From NCBI RefSeq assembly GCF_009928425.1, contig NZ_JAABNS010000002.1, forward strand, positions 1 through 64,000: 64,000 nucleotides of DNA, read 5' to 3'. This DNA is from Pseudarthrobacter sp. ATCC 49987. Its GTDB lineage: Bacteria > Actinomycetota > Actinomycetes > Actinomycetales > Micrococcaceae. The notes below the pieces were generated by a model. That model saw only the letters and a program-made list of their open reading frames with translations. It made no database searches and was not told the DNA's origin. How positions within the stretch are numbered: position 1 is the first letter of the stretch; each line of letters starts with the position of its first letter. The position numbers were made by a program, and so were the translations under genes. Below are positions 51,648-60,419 of this stretch, one piece after another.

Positions 51648-52345
51648 GCGCCACGGACCTGCACCAACTGCTCGGCGCCTACCTGCTCGGCGGGCTGGAA
51701 CCCGAGGAGGCCGCCGCCTTTGAGCAGCACCTGGGCAGCTGCGCGGACTGCCGGCGTGAGCTGGACGAGCTGGCCAGCCTCCCGGCGCTGCTGGACGCGC
51801 TCCCGGTGCCCGACGCCGTCGCCCTCGGCGCCGCTGCCGCCACCACCGGGCGGAAACCGGCGACGCCGGAACCGCCGCCGTCGGGCCCCACGCCTGCCGT
51901 CATGCCGCGGCAGCTTCTCGACGAACTGTCCACACGTCGCCGGAGAATACGACGCCGGTGGACCGCAGCGCTCGCCGCAGCGGCAGCGGGCTGCCTGGCT
52001 CTCGGAATCCTGGCGGCGCCGCTGGTCAATCAGCCGCCCAAGCCGGACGCCAGCTACTCCGTCCAGGCCGGCGACGGGCTGCAGTTCACGGTGGGGATGG
52101 TCAAAAAGACCTGGGGCACTGAGCTCGCCGTCGAAGGCCGGAGCCTCCCGGTGGACGGGACCCTGTCGCTGTGGGTGAAGGCCAGCGACGGCGGCGAAGA
52201 CCGCGCCTGCGCATGGACGGCAACGCCGAGCGGGAGGGTCAGGATCACCGGAGCCACGCCCCTGCAGCTTGCCAACATAGCCAGCGTTGAGATGCGGAAC
52301 GGGCAGCAGCAGACCATGGCCGTCATCGCCGTGCCGCGGGAATAA
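51644..52345 (+). CDS. Membrane anti-sigma factor with zinc-binding ZAS domain (RskA-like)
   Basis: 233 residues from GTG 51644. The cytosolic N-terminus has the zinc-associated anti-sigma motif H29-x3-C33-x2-C36 (HLGSCADC). A Pro-rich linker, an Arg-rich stop (RRRRIRRRW) and one transmembrane helix (about residues 109-127, ALAAAAAGCLALGILAAPL) follow, then an extracytoplasmic RskA-type beta domain (SLPVDGTLSLWVKASDGGED). It should hold the ECF factor at the membrane until the outer domain senses a signal. The cysteine pair may make it redox-sensitive. Confidence 0.9.
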   Translation: MSATDLHQLLGAYLLGGLEPEEAAAFEQHLGSCADCRRELDELASLPALLDALPVPDAVALGAAAATTGRKPATPEPPPSGPTPAVMPRQLLDELSTRRRRIRRRWTAALAAAAAGCLALGILAAPLVNQPPKPDASYSVQAGDGLQFTVGMVKKTWGTELAVEGRSLPVDGTLSLWVKASDGGEDRACAWTATPSGRVRITGATPLQLANIASVEMRNGQQQTMAVIAVPRE

Positions 52346-52573
52346 CAGCGGCGACGCCCCCGGGACTGGAAAGCCGGCCCGGAGTTTGCAGCTGGTGCGT
52401 GCCCTGACTCACACGGCAGGGCGATCACCTCATGAAGCGGGATGACGGACCGTCGTCGTAATTTCCTGCGCCGTGTGAAGCCACGTTGCGCTCTGCGTCC
52501 GCAGGTTTCGCCTGGTATTGGGAACCGGAAGCAACGGTGGTTGATTGGGGGAAAGCCTCGAAAGGAAACTGCC

Positions 52574-53089
52574 ATGACGGATCATTCTGACCTGAGCCCG
52601 CAACGGCTCCGTCACGTTTTGGGTCATTTCGCCACCGGGTTGACGGTGATCACCGCTGCCACAAGTGACGGCCCTGCCGGGTTTACCTGCCAGTCCTTTT
52701 CTTCCCTATCGCTGGAGCCCGCCCTGGTGACTTTCAGCCCGGCCCGGACGTCCTCGACCTGGCCGCTGCTGCGCGGGGCAGGGAAGTTCACAGTGAACAT
52801 CCTGGCCCAGGAGCATCAGCATCTGGCCGCCCAGTTCGCCCGGTCGGGAACCGAAAAATTCGCCGGAGCCGACCACGCGCCGTCCCCGCTGGGCAACCCT
52901 GTGCTGCCCGAGGCCCTGGCCTGGGTGGACTGCGAACTCCATCAGGAATACGACGGCGGCGATCACACGATCGTGGTCGCCGCCGTCCGCTCCCTCAGTG
53001 CACGCACGGACGCGGAACCCCTGCTCTTCTACAGGGGCAACTACTACGGCGTTCAGCTCCGCGACGCGCTGCTTCCCGGCGCCGCCTGA
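52574..53089 (+). CDS. Flavin reductase (HpaC/DszD-like)
   Basis: 171 residues, GAAAGGAAA before ATG 52574. The split-barrel flavin-binding motifs are LGHFATGLTVITAATSDGPAGFTCQSFSSLSLEPALVTFSPAR, interrupted here only for length, then FTVNILAQEHQHLAAQFA and VDCELHQEYDGGDHTIVVAAV. It reduces FMN or FAD with NAD(P)H and passes the free reduced flavin to partner monooxygenases. Two such partners are encoded just beyond it (LLM monooxygenase and DszC/SfnB-like), which makes this their likely reductase although it is convergently transcribed. Confidence 0.87.
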   Translation: MTDHSDLSPQRLRHVLGHFATGLTVITAATSDGPAGFTCQSFSSLSLEPALVTFSPARTSSTWPLLRGAGKFTVNILAQEHQHLAAQFARSGTEKFAGADHAPSPLGNPVLPEALAWVDCELHQEYDGGDHTIVVAAVRSLSARTDAEPLLFYRGNYYGVQLRDALLPGAA

Positions 53090-53118
53090 CCACGGCAGGC
53101 ACGCCGCCTGCCGTGGTC
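53088..53118. terminator. Bidirectional terminator
   Basis: A perfect 13-bp stem (53088-53100 with 53106-53118, loop of 5) lies between the convergent flavin reductase and LLM monooxygenase genes. Confidence 0.75.
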
Positions 53119-53131
53119 CCACTGCGCCCGG

Positions 53132-54559
53132 CTAAACCCGCAGCGGAGCCAGGTCGTTCGGCTTCACTGTTGCTGCGGCCGACAGGTCGCTGAAGGCACC
53201 GCGATAGCGCGTTGCGGGGTGGGTTGGCTCCAGCTTCGGGCCACGGCCGAAAACCTTCTCACGCAGCGTGCCCGGCGCGTACTCCGTCTGGGCCAGGCCG
53301 CGGCGCTGCAACTCGGGCAGCACGCCCTGGATGAAGTCCGTGTAGGACCCGGGGATGATCTGGTTGATGATGTTCACACCATCGATCCCGGCATCCTGCC
53401 AGCGTTCCAGTTCGTCCACAATCTGATCCGGGGTGCCGGCGATCTGCTGGGCCTTGGCACGGTAGCGTGCCAGGTCACCGATCGTAGGCTTGCCGCCGGG
53501 CACGGACGCAATGGCGGCTTGAAGAACACCCTGGGCGCCCTCGGTCTCGACGTCGCCCAGCGGGGTATCGAGCGGGAGGCCGCCCAGATCGACGCCGATC
53601 CCGCCGCCGATATGCGCGATGATCGTGTGGAGATCCAGGTACTCGTCGTATTCGGCCTGCTTGCGGGCGACCTCTGCCTCGGTGCTGCCGATTACGAAGG
53701 ACAGTCCGCCAAAGATCTTGACGTCGCCGGCGGCCCGGCCTGCCGCGGCTTCGAGGGCCCGGATCGAGGCAGTTTGTTTCTTGACGTAGTCAACGTTGGG
53801 CGCAAAGAGGAAGGTTGCCTCCGCGTTCTCCGCAGCGAATTTCTTGCCGCGGGCGGAACTCCCCGCCTGGAACAGGAACGGCGTGCGCTGCGGGCTGGGT
53901 GCGACCAGGTGTGGGCCGTCAATGGAGTAACGGGTCCCGCGGTGGTTGACCTTGTGGACCTTCGACGGATCCGCGTGGATGCCGCGGACCTTGTCGGCCA
54001 GCAGTGCGTCGTCGTCCCAGGAACCCTCCCAGAGCTTGTAGACGGCCTCGGTGTATTCCTCGGCCCAGTCGTACCGGTCGTCGTGCGGAGTGAGCCCGGC
54101 GTTGCCGAAGTTCCGGTGGGCGTTCTCCAACACACTGGTAACGATGTTCCAGGCGACACGGCCATTGGAAATATGGTCCAGGGTCGACAGCTGACGGGCC
54201 AGCTGGAACGGATCCGACTGGATCACCGAGCTCGTCATGGCGAGGCCAATATCCTTGGTCACCGCGGCCAGTGCGGAGCAGAGCACCAGCGGATCGTTCG
54301 AGGGGACCTGAAGCCCCCGCTCGACCAGCGAGGCCCAGCCGCCCTCGTGGTCACCGTACAGCCCCACGACGTCGGCGAAGAACATCGCATCGAATTTCGC
54401 CTCCTCCAGCTCGCGGGCCAGATCGACCCACAGCTGCAGCTCGTTGAAGCGGTGCTGCTGCGCCTCCGGATGCCGCCACTGGCCCCCCAGGATGTGGGTG
54501 GTTGTGTTCATCACGAAAGCGCTCAGGAGCAGCCGGGGACGTTCGTCAAAGGTCCCCAT
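53132..54559 (-). CDS. LLM-class FMN-dependent monooxygenase (NtaA/SnaA/DszA type)
   Basis: 475 residues, a bacterial-luciferase-like TIM barrel. Seen: RLLLSAFVMNTTTHILGGQWRHP, FDAMFFADVVGLYG, QLARQLSTLDHISNGRVAWNIVTS, a WEGSWDDDALL insertion and FLFQAGSSARGKKFAAENAEATF, the pattern of NtaA, SnaA and DszA. It uses reduced FMN from a separate reductase to oxidise C-S or C-N bonds. The start ATG overlaps the upstream stop by one base (TGATG). Together with the SfnB-like gene it suggests sulfur scavenging from an organosulfur compound. Confidence 0.88.
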   Translation of the reverse strand: MGTFDERPRLLLSAFVMNTTTHILGGQWRHPEAQQHRFNELQLWVDLARELEEAKFDAMFFADVVGLYGDHEGGWASLVERGLQVPSNDPLVLCSALAAVTKDIGLAMTSSVIQSDPFQLARQLSTLDHISNGRVAWNIVTSVLENAHRNFGNAGLTPHDDRYDWAEEYTEAVYKLWEGSWDDDALLADKVRGIHADPSKVHKVNHRGTRYSIDGPHLVAPSPQRTPFLFQAGSSARGKKFAAENAEATFLFAPNVDYVKKQTASIRALEAAAGRAAGDVKIFGGLSFVIGSTEAEVARKQAEYDEYLDLHTIIAHIGGGIGVDLGGLPLDTPLGDVETEGAQGVLQAAIASVPGGKPTIGDLARYRAKAQQIAGTPDQIVDELERWQDAGIDGVNIINQIIPGSYTDFIQGVLPELQRRGLAQTEYAPGTLREKVFGRGPKLEPTHPATRYRGAFSDLSAAATVKPNDLAPLRV

Positions 54560-55809
54560 CAGGAATCGCTCCCCTGGCTGGACGTGGTTGCCGGGACCGC
54601 GTCGCCGATGCTGTGGAGGCCCGTGGGGATGGTTCCGTTGATGTGATAATCGCCGACGGACCGCGCCTTGAACACCACCGGGTTGTGGGTGGCTACCGTC
54701 CGGGCGTTGCGCCAGTGCCGGTCCAGCCCCTTGCCGCGGCTGGTCGACGAAGCGCCGGTGACATCGAACAGCTCATTCGCCGCGGCCAGAACCAGGCCGG
54801 GGACGCTCACATGGGCCTGCTGCACCCCCAGCTCGGCCCGGACGAAGGCCGCCTCCACCTCAAGTCCCAGCGAAGGGTCGACGGCGGCATCCAGATCGCG
54901 TGCGGCTGCCACCACGATGGACTCGGCGGCGTAGACGCCGGCGGCGATCTGGCCAACGCGTTCCTGGATCAGCGGATCGTCCCGGAACAGCGAACCTGAC
55001 CCGGTGTTGAACGTGCGGGTGCGCTCGCGGACCAGCTGGCTGGCGTCGCGAAGAGCCGCGTGGCCGATTCCGACGAGTACGGTCAGCAGTGCGAGCTGGA
55101 AGAACGCCGGTTCCAGCGTGCTGGTGACCTTGCGCTGGATGATGTCCCCGGCGTCGACCTCCACGTCCGCAAAGATGGCCGTTCCGGTGCCGGTGAGCGG
55201 CTGCCCGAACCCGTCCCAGTCGTCAAGGATCGTGACTTTGGGGTCGTTGACGCGGACCAACGCGTACTGGCGGCCCTCACGGCCTTCCGTGCTCGCCATG
55301 ACCACGACCCAGTCGGCGAAGATGCTGCCCGTTGTGTAGTACTTTTCGCCCTTGAGCAGCCAGCGGCCCTCCTCCTCGCGAAGCTTGGTCTGGGTGGTGC
55401 CCAGGGCGTTGCCGGAGCGTTCCGTGGCGGCGTTGCCGAAGATCTCCCCGGCGAGTACGCGGGGGAACCAGCGGTTGCGGAATTCGATGGGCTGCAGCGC
55501 AATCGTTTCCACGAACGAGAAGTGGGACCGCAGCAGGTGTGAAACGTTGGAGTCCGCGGCGGCGAGTTCGATCAGCAGCCGGCTCAGGTGCTCATAGCTG
55601 ACGGGGTCCCCGCCGTGCGCGGCGGGGACCCGGATGGTGGTGAATCCGCTTTCCTTCAGCCAGGCAACGGGCTCGAACGGCAGGACGTGGTTGGACTCGC
55701 GTTCCAGGGCACCTTCTGCGATCCGCGCGAAGACATCCTGGAAGCGGGCGGCCAACGCCGCGTAGCGGGCCTCTCCGCTGAGTTCTCTTACTTCTGTCGA
55801 GACAGTCAT
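54559..55809 (-). CDS. Acyl-CoA-dehydrogenase-fold flavoprotein, SfnB/DszC-like
   Basis: 416 residues. It has the acyl-CoA dehydrogenase fold (FTTIRVPAAHGGDPVSYEHLSRLLIELAAADSNVSHLLRSH, then EIFGNAATERSGNALGTTQTKLR and GEKYYTTGSIFADWVVVMAS) but lacks the catalytic glutamate motif of true dehydrogenases. It instead resembles DszC/SfnB, two-component monooxygenases that use reduced FMN on sulfur compounds. It lies between the ABC ATPase and LLM monooxygenase genes and is translationally coupled to the latter. Its 5' two-thirds (to 54841) are duplicated in the inverted arm. Confidence 0.85.
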   Translation of the reverse strand: MTVSTEVRELSGEARYAALAARFQDVFARIAEGALERESNHVLPFEPVAWLKESGFTTIRVPAAHGGDPVSYEHLSRLLIELAAADSNVSHLLRSHFSFVETIALQPIEFRNRWFPRVLAGEIFGNAATERSGNALGTTQTKLREEEGRWLLKGEKYYTTGSIFADWVVVMASTEGREGRQYALVRVNDPKVTILDDWDGFGQPLTGTGTAIFADVEVDAGDIIQRKVTSTLEPAFFQLALLTVLVGIGHAALRDASQLVRERTRTFNTGSGSLFRDDPLIQERVGQIAAGVYAAESIVVAAARDLDAAVDPSLGLEVEAAFVRAELGVQQAHVSVPGLVLAAANELFDVTGASSTSRGKGLDRHWRNARTVATHNPVVFKARSVGDYHINGTIPTGLHSIGDAVPATTSSQGSDS

Positions 55810-55842
55810 CTTGTTCCTAACGTTGAAGGGGGACTGACGTTC

Positions 55843-57510
55843 TTAGTGGCCGGTTGCCGCAACGAGGTCGCGCAGGCGGTGGCCAGGGTTGGAATCGAGC
55901 AACAGACGTGTGTAGTCGCTTTGCGGGTTGGAGAAGACCTGCGCAGTCGGGCCGACTTCCCGCAGCTGGCCCCGACTCATCACGCCGACGTCTTGGGCGA
56001 AGCGTTCAACAACGTGCAGGTCGTGGGAAATGAACAAGTATGAAAGTCCCAGGTCGCGTTGCAGGTTTTCGAGCAGGACCAGAATCTGGGCCTGCGTCAG
56101 GACGTCCAGGGCGGAGAGGGCCTCGTCAAGCACGATGGTGCGGGCGCCAAGCGCGAGGGCCCGGGCGATCGCCACGCGCTGGCGCTGGCCGCCGGAGAGT
56201 TCCTTGGTCCTGCTGCCGGTGACGCGTGCGGGGAGGTTCACCTGGTCAAGGAGTTCGGCAACCCGGGCACAACGTTCAAGGCGCGACCCGACACGGAAAT
56301 TCACCAGGGGTTCGGCGACGATGTCTCGAACGGTTAGCCGCGGGTCGAGCGCCGAATCCGGGTTTTGGTACACCAGCTGCAGGGAGCGCCACAGCTCCCG
56401 TTTGTCCTTTCCCTGGGTCGACGTGACATCGTTCCCGTGAACCATCACGGTGCCCGACGTCGGGTCCAGCAGCCGCATGATCATGCGGGCCGTTGTGGAC
56501 TTGCCCGAACCGGATTCGCCGACCAGCGCGAAGGTGGTTCCTTGGCGCACCGCAAAATTGACGTCATCCACGGCGCGGTGTTCAGTCTCGCCCCGGCCGA
56601 AGACCTTGGTGAGGCCGCGGACTTCGATCGCAGCAACCGGTTCCTCGCGGGCCGTATCCACGTCGGCCCGGTCAGTCTTAGGGGCGGCAGGATAGGCCTC
56701 CCGGAGCAGCCTGACCGTGTAGTCGTCCTCCGGCTGCGCCAGGATGTCGGCGACCGGACGGTCTTCAAGGATCCTGCCCTGCCGCATCACCACGATCCGG
56801 TCGGCCAGATCGGTTGCGACGGCCAGGTCATGCGTCACGAAGATGACGGCCGTCCCGTGGTCCCGCGCCAGCCTGCTGAAGACCTCGAGCACCCGGCGCT
56901 GCACGGTGACGTCCAGCGCCGAGGTCGGCTCATCCGCAATCAGCAGCTTCGGTCCCAGGCTGAAGGCGATCGCGATCAGGACCCGTTGCTTGAGTCCGCC
57001 GGAGAGTTCATGGGGGTACTGCTTCAGCCGCTCCGCGGGGCGGTCGATGCCCACCAGTTCGAAGAGCCGGATGACCTCCGCCCGGATCTCGCTCTTGGAG
57101 CGCCTGCCTTCTTCCGGGTGCAGCCGGAAGACCTCGGCCACCTGGGATCCGACCGTCTTCACCGGATCCAGCGACGCGCCGGGATCCTGCGGAACCATGC
57201 CGATCTTACGTCCACGGATTTTCTCCATTGCACGTTCAGAAAGCCCGGTCAGCTCAATGCCGTCGAACACGATGGTTCCGGCAGAGACCGCGGCCGCTTC
57301 GGGGAGAAGGCCGATGAGCGATTTGGCGAGTGTGCTTTTTCCGGAACCGGATTCACCAACGACGGCAACGATTTCGCCCGGTTTGAGGACCAGCTCGAGT
57401 GAATCTGCGGCCACGACCGCCCCTGGTCCGCGGCCGTATTCGACGTGCAATCCGCGCACCTCAAGCAGGGGTCCGGGTTCGGCTTTGGGATTTACTGTGT
57501 TGATGGTCAT
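55843..57510 (-). CDS. Peptide-type ABC transporter ATPase (fused DppD-DppF)
   Basis: 555 residues carrying two complete ATPase domains. Domain 1 (about 10-260) has Walker [10 protein letters not shown], signature LSGGLKQRV and Walker [13 protein letters not shown]. Domain 2 (about 290-540) has a second [18 protein letters not shown] and [12 protein letters not shown]. This is the tandem form of the DppD/DppF pair that powers peptide, nickel or opine importers. ATG 57510 with AGGAG is the preferred start, since the frame runs further upstream into the permease gene. It shares an operon with two permeases and two monooxygenases. An identical copy is at 61331-62998. Confidence 0.92.
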   Translation of the reverse strand: MTINTVNPKAEPGPLLEVRGLHVEYGRGPGAVVAADSLELVLKPGEIVAVVGESGSGKSTLAKSLIGLLPEAAAVSAGTIVFDGIELTGLSERAMEKIRGRKIGMVPQDPGASLDPVKTVGSQVAEVFRLHPEEGRRSKSEIRAEVIRLFELVGIDRPAERLKQYPHELSGGLKQRVLIAIAFSLGPKLLIADEPTSALDVTVQRRVLEVFSRLARDHGTAVIFVTHDLAVATDLADRIVVMRQGRILEDRPVADILAQPEDDYTVRLLREAYPAAPKTDRADVDTAREEPVAAIEVRGLTKVFGRGETEHRAVDDVNFAVRQGTTFALVGESGSGKSTTARMIMRLLDPTSGTVMVHGNDVTSTQGKDKRELWRSLQLVYQNPDSALDPRLTVRDIVAEPLVNFRVGSRLERCARVAELLDQVNLPARVTGSRTKELSGGQRQRVAIARALALGARTIVLDEALSALDVLTQAQILVLLENLQRDLGLSYLFISHDLHVVERFAQDVGVMSRGQLREVGPTAQVFSNPQSDYTRLLLDSNPGHRLRDLVAATGH

Positions 57511-57521
57511 GGGGCTCCTGA

Positions 57522-58421
57522 CTAAAACCGGAAGATCTTGAGAAGTTGGCGTCCGAGACCGGCCAAGAGCACGACCGTTAGCACGATGACCAGGCCCGGC
57601 AGGCTGGTCATCCACCACGCGCCAGCGAGGTATTGCCGACCCTCAGAGATCAGCAAGCCCCATTCCGGGGTGGGCGGAGGGGCACCGAAGCCGAGGAAGC
57701 CAAGTCCGGAAATTGCGAGAATGGCAGCTCCAAGGTCGACTGCCAGCAGTGCGAGCACCGGGCCGCAGGAGTTCGGCAGGACATGCTTCCAGACGACGGA
57801 CCAGTACGATCCCCCGTTGAGGAAGGCGGCCTCGACGTAGTCCAGGTTGCGCACGCGCAGGACTTCCGAGCGGACCACGCGGGCGAACGAGGCAATCGAG
57901 GCGATGCCCACGCCGACGCCGAGCGAGATTGGTCCGGGCGCGAACGCCGTCACGATGATCAGGGAGATCAGGAATCCCGGCACCGCCAGGAGCACGTCCA
58001 CGAGGCGCATGGTGCTCGAATCCGCGGCCCGGCCGGCCGTCGCAGCAAACAGGCCCAGGGCCGTTCCCACCACGAATCCGATCAGGACAGCGAGCCCTGC
58101 GGTGAGCAGGGTCTGCGAGGTGCCATGCACGACCCTCGCGTAGACATCCCGGCCCAAGTGGTCGGTACCGAACCAGTGCCCGGCACTTGGCGGCTGGAAC
58201 TTCTGCTTCGGAATGCCGCTGATGGGGTCGAAGGCGCTGAAGAGGCCCGGCAGAAATGCCCACCCCAGGACGATCAGCAACGGAAGGACGGTCAGCCACA
58301 GGCCCGCCGAGCGCAGGATGCTTCTTTCGCGCTTTCCCGGGCCAATCGCTGCGGCGCTGCCACCGGCAGGAGGCAGCGCGGCCTCATCAATAGGATCTGT
58401 TGGTAGTAGGTTGAGGCTCAC
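57522..58421 (-). CDS. ABC transporter permease (DppC-like)
   Basis: 299 residues from GTG 58421. About six transmembrane helices. The segment FGTDHLGRDVYARVVHGTSQTLLTAG is the DppC/OppC signature, and the cytoplasmic EAA loop is VEAAFLNGGSYWSVVWKHVLPNSCGPVLAL. It forms the channel with the DppB-like subunit encoded immediately upstream. The transported compound is probably the organosulfur substrate of the adjacent monooxygenases, by context only. Identical copy at 60420-61319. Confidence 0.92.
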   Translation of the reverse strand: MSLNLLPTDPIDEAALPPAGGSAAAIGPGKRERSILRSAGLWLTVLPLLIVLGWAFLPGLFSAFDPISGIPKQKFQPPSAGHWFGTDHLGRDVYARVVHGTSQTLLTAGLAVLIGFVVGTALGLFAATAGRAADSSTMRLVDVLLAVPGFLISLIIVTAFAPGPISLGVGVGIASIASFARVVRSEVLRVRNLDYVEAAFLNGGSYWSVVWKHVLPNSCGPVLALLAVDLGAAILAISGLGFLGFGAPPPTPEWGLLISEGRQYLAGAWWMTSLPGLVIVLTVVLLAGLGRQLLKIFRF

Positions 58422-58439
58422 AAGGTTCTCCGTTCGGTC

Positions 58440-59399
58440 TCAGGCAGCCAGTGCTCGTGGCGAGCCGTGGGCACTGCTCTTGAGGATGCGGGGATCCAGC
58501 AGCGGATACAGCAGGTCGACGATCAGGTTCACTGCAACGAACGCCGACGCCGTCAGCAGGACCAGGCCCTGGACCAGCGGGACATCCTGGACGGTGACGG
58601 CCTGGAGGACCACCGAGCCAAGGCCGGAGCGGGCGAAGACGGTCTCCGTGATGACGGAACCGGCAAGCAGGGTTCCGACCGTGATGCCGGCAATGGTCAT
58701 TGCCGGACCCGCAGCATTCTTCAGGGCGTGGCGGTAGAAGATCCATGCGGGGGACGCGCCCTTGGCCCGCAGTACGTCGATAAACGGTTGCTCATAGACG
58801 TGAGTGATGCTCTTGAGCAGTACCTGCGCGATCGGGGCGGAAACGTGAAGGGCCAGGACAAGGACGGGAACTGCCAGCGATGCAAAGGAACCGTCCGGGA
58901 ACAGGGACATCACACCGAGCTGGATGGACAGCAGCTGCAGCAGCACCAGCCCGAGCCAGAACACCGGAACCGCTGCGAACAACGGCGGGAGATTGGTGAT
59001 GAAGCGCTGCAGCGCCGTCGAGCGGCTCAACCAGGCCGCGGCCACGAGGGCCACAGCCAGGACGACGGCCAACACGAAGGCACTGGAGGCCAGCGCCAGG
59101 GTGGATCCGGCCACCGCGCCGATGCGGGTCGCCACCGACTGTCCGGAGGCCAGGGAGTACCCGACGTCTCCACCGAGCAACTGCCCAAGCTGGTTGAAAT
59201 ACTGCACCAGCAGGGGCTGGTCGTAGCCGTATTGGGCCTTCATGGCATCAATCGTTGCCTGGTCAGCCGCGGCGTCCGCCGAGAGGAAGATCGTGACCGG
59301 ATCGCTGGGCAGCAGCTGTATTGCCAGGAAGACGAGCGTGTACGCCAGCCAGATGACAAGCAGTGCCTGTCCGAGGCGCCGCGCAAAGTAAAGACCCAT
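58440..59399 (-). CDS. ABC transporter permease (DppB-like), intact copy
   Basis: 319 residues, full length. The N-terminal helix YFARRLGQALLVIWLAYTLVFLAIQLLPSDP is typical of DppB/OppB. The EAA loop is IDVLRAKGASPAWIFYRHALKNAAGPAMTIAG, and the last helix contains VNLIVDLLYPLLDPRI. About six helices. It is the first complete gene of the operon on this strand. The stop of a truncated upstream gene is 6 bp before its ATG. The duplicate at 59472-60401 lacks the first ten codons. Confidence 0.92.
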   Translation of the reverse strand: MGLYFARRLGQALLVIWLAYTLVFLAIQLLPSDPVTIFLSADAAADQATIDAMKAQYGYDQPLLVQYFNQLGQLLGGDVGYSLASGQSVATRIGAVAGSTLALASSAFVLAVVLAVALVAAAWLSRSTALQRFITNLPPLFAAVPVFWLGLVLLQLLSIQLGVMSLFPDGSFASLAVPVLVLALHVSAPIAQVLLKSITHVYEQPFIDVLRAKGASPAWIFYRHALKNAAGPAMTIAGITVGTLLAGSVITETVFARSGLGSVVLQAVTVQDVPLVQGLVLLTASAFVAVNLIVDLLYPLLDPRILKSSAHGSPRALAA

Positions 59400-59405
59400 G
59401 ACGAC

Positions 59406-59469
59406 CTACTTGCCGGTCTTCCAGGCACCCTGGAAAATCGGTGCGGTGCCGGAGGTGAATTCGACGTGT
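59406..59469 (-). pseudogene. 3' stub of a probable ABC substrate-binding protein gene
   Basis: Only the last 20 or so codons remain on the minus strand: VEFTSGTAPIFQGAWKTGK and a TAG stop, ending 6 bp before the DppB-like gene. Gene position (directly before dppB) and the FQGAWKTGK-type end suit a DppA-like periplasmic/lipoprotein binding component. At 59470 the sequence switches into the inverted copy, so the rest of the gene is missing. If the junction is an assembly error, the intact gene should exist in the real genome. Confidence 0.6.
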
Positions 59470-59471
59470 GA

Positions 59472-60401
59472 CAGGCACTGCTTGTCATCTGGCTGGCGTA
59501 CACGCTCGTCTTCCTGGCAATACAGCTGCTGCCCAGCGATCCGGTCACGATCTTCCTCTCGGCGGACGCCGCGGCTGACCAGGCAACGATTGATGCCATG
59601 AAGGCCCAATACGGCTACGACCAGCCCCTGCTGGTGCAGTATTTCAACCAGCTTGGGCAGTTGCTCGGTGGAGACGTCGGGTACTCCCTGGCCTCCGGAC
59701 AGTCGGTGGCGACCCGCATCGGCGCGGTGGCCGGATCCACCCTGGCGCTGGCCTCCAGTGCCTTCGTGTTGGCCGTCGTCCTGGCTGTGGCCCTCGTGGC
59801 CGCGGCCTGGTTGAGCCGCTCGACGGCGCTGCAGCGCTTCATCACAAATCTCCCGCCGTTGTTCGCAGCGGTTCCGGTGTTCTGGCTCGGGCTGGTGCTG
59901 CTGCAGCTGCTGTCCATCCAGCTCGGTGTGATGTCCCTGTTCCCGGACGGTTCCTTTGCATCGCTGGCAGTTCCCGTCCTTGTCCTGGCCCTTCACGTTT
60001 CCGCCCCGATCGCGCAGGTACTGCTCAAGAGCATCACTCACGTCTATGAGCAACCGTTTATCGACGTACTGCGGGCCAAGGGCGCGTCCCCCGCATGGAT
60101 CTTCTACCGCCACGCCCTGAAGAATGCTGCGGGTCCGGCAATGACCATTGCCGGCATCACGGTCGGAACCCTGCTTGCCGGTTCCGTCATCACGGAGACC
60201 GTCTTCGCCCGCTCCGGCCTTGGCTCGGTGGTCCTCCAGGCCGTCACCGTCCAGGATGTCCCGCTGGTCCAGGGCCTGGTCCTGCTGACGGCGTCGGCGT
60301 TCGTTGCAGTGAACCTGATCGTCGACCTGCTGTATCCGCTGCTGGATCCCCGCATCCTCAAGAGCAGTGCCCACGGCTCGCCACGAGCACTGGCTGCCTG
60401 A
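59472..60401 (+). pseudogene. 5'-truncated DppB-like permease (duplicate)
   Basis: The copy lacks the start codon and first nine or ten codons. An in-frame TGA (59469-59471) lies directly before codon CAG 59472. No ATG, GTG or TTG with a ribosome site follows until ATG 59598, which would give a 267-residue protein without the first transmembrane helix. It is otherwise identical to 58440-59371 in protein sequence. Without the first helix and a proper translation start it is probably not functional, though it could still carry transcription into the next genes. Confidence 0.75.
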
Positions 60402-60419
60402 GACCGAACGGAGAACCTT

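Larger units (their letters stand above)
54841..59371. repeat. Left arm of a 4.5-kb inverted duplication
   Basis: Each base x in this stretch has its complement at 118841 minus x in 59470-64000. The start of every gene compared (SfnB-like 55809/63032, ATPase 57510/61331, permease 58421/60420) fits this relation exactly, and the predicted proteins are the same. The only base difference I noticed is 58995 versus 59846. The left limit is set by the window end. Confidence 0.93.

Noticed and set aside
52346..52573. Possible SAM-type riboswitch upstream of the flavin reductase gene
   Set aside because: Context (sulfur genes) invited it, and small stems are present, but no conserved SAM-I, SAM-II or SAM-IV core was seen.
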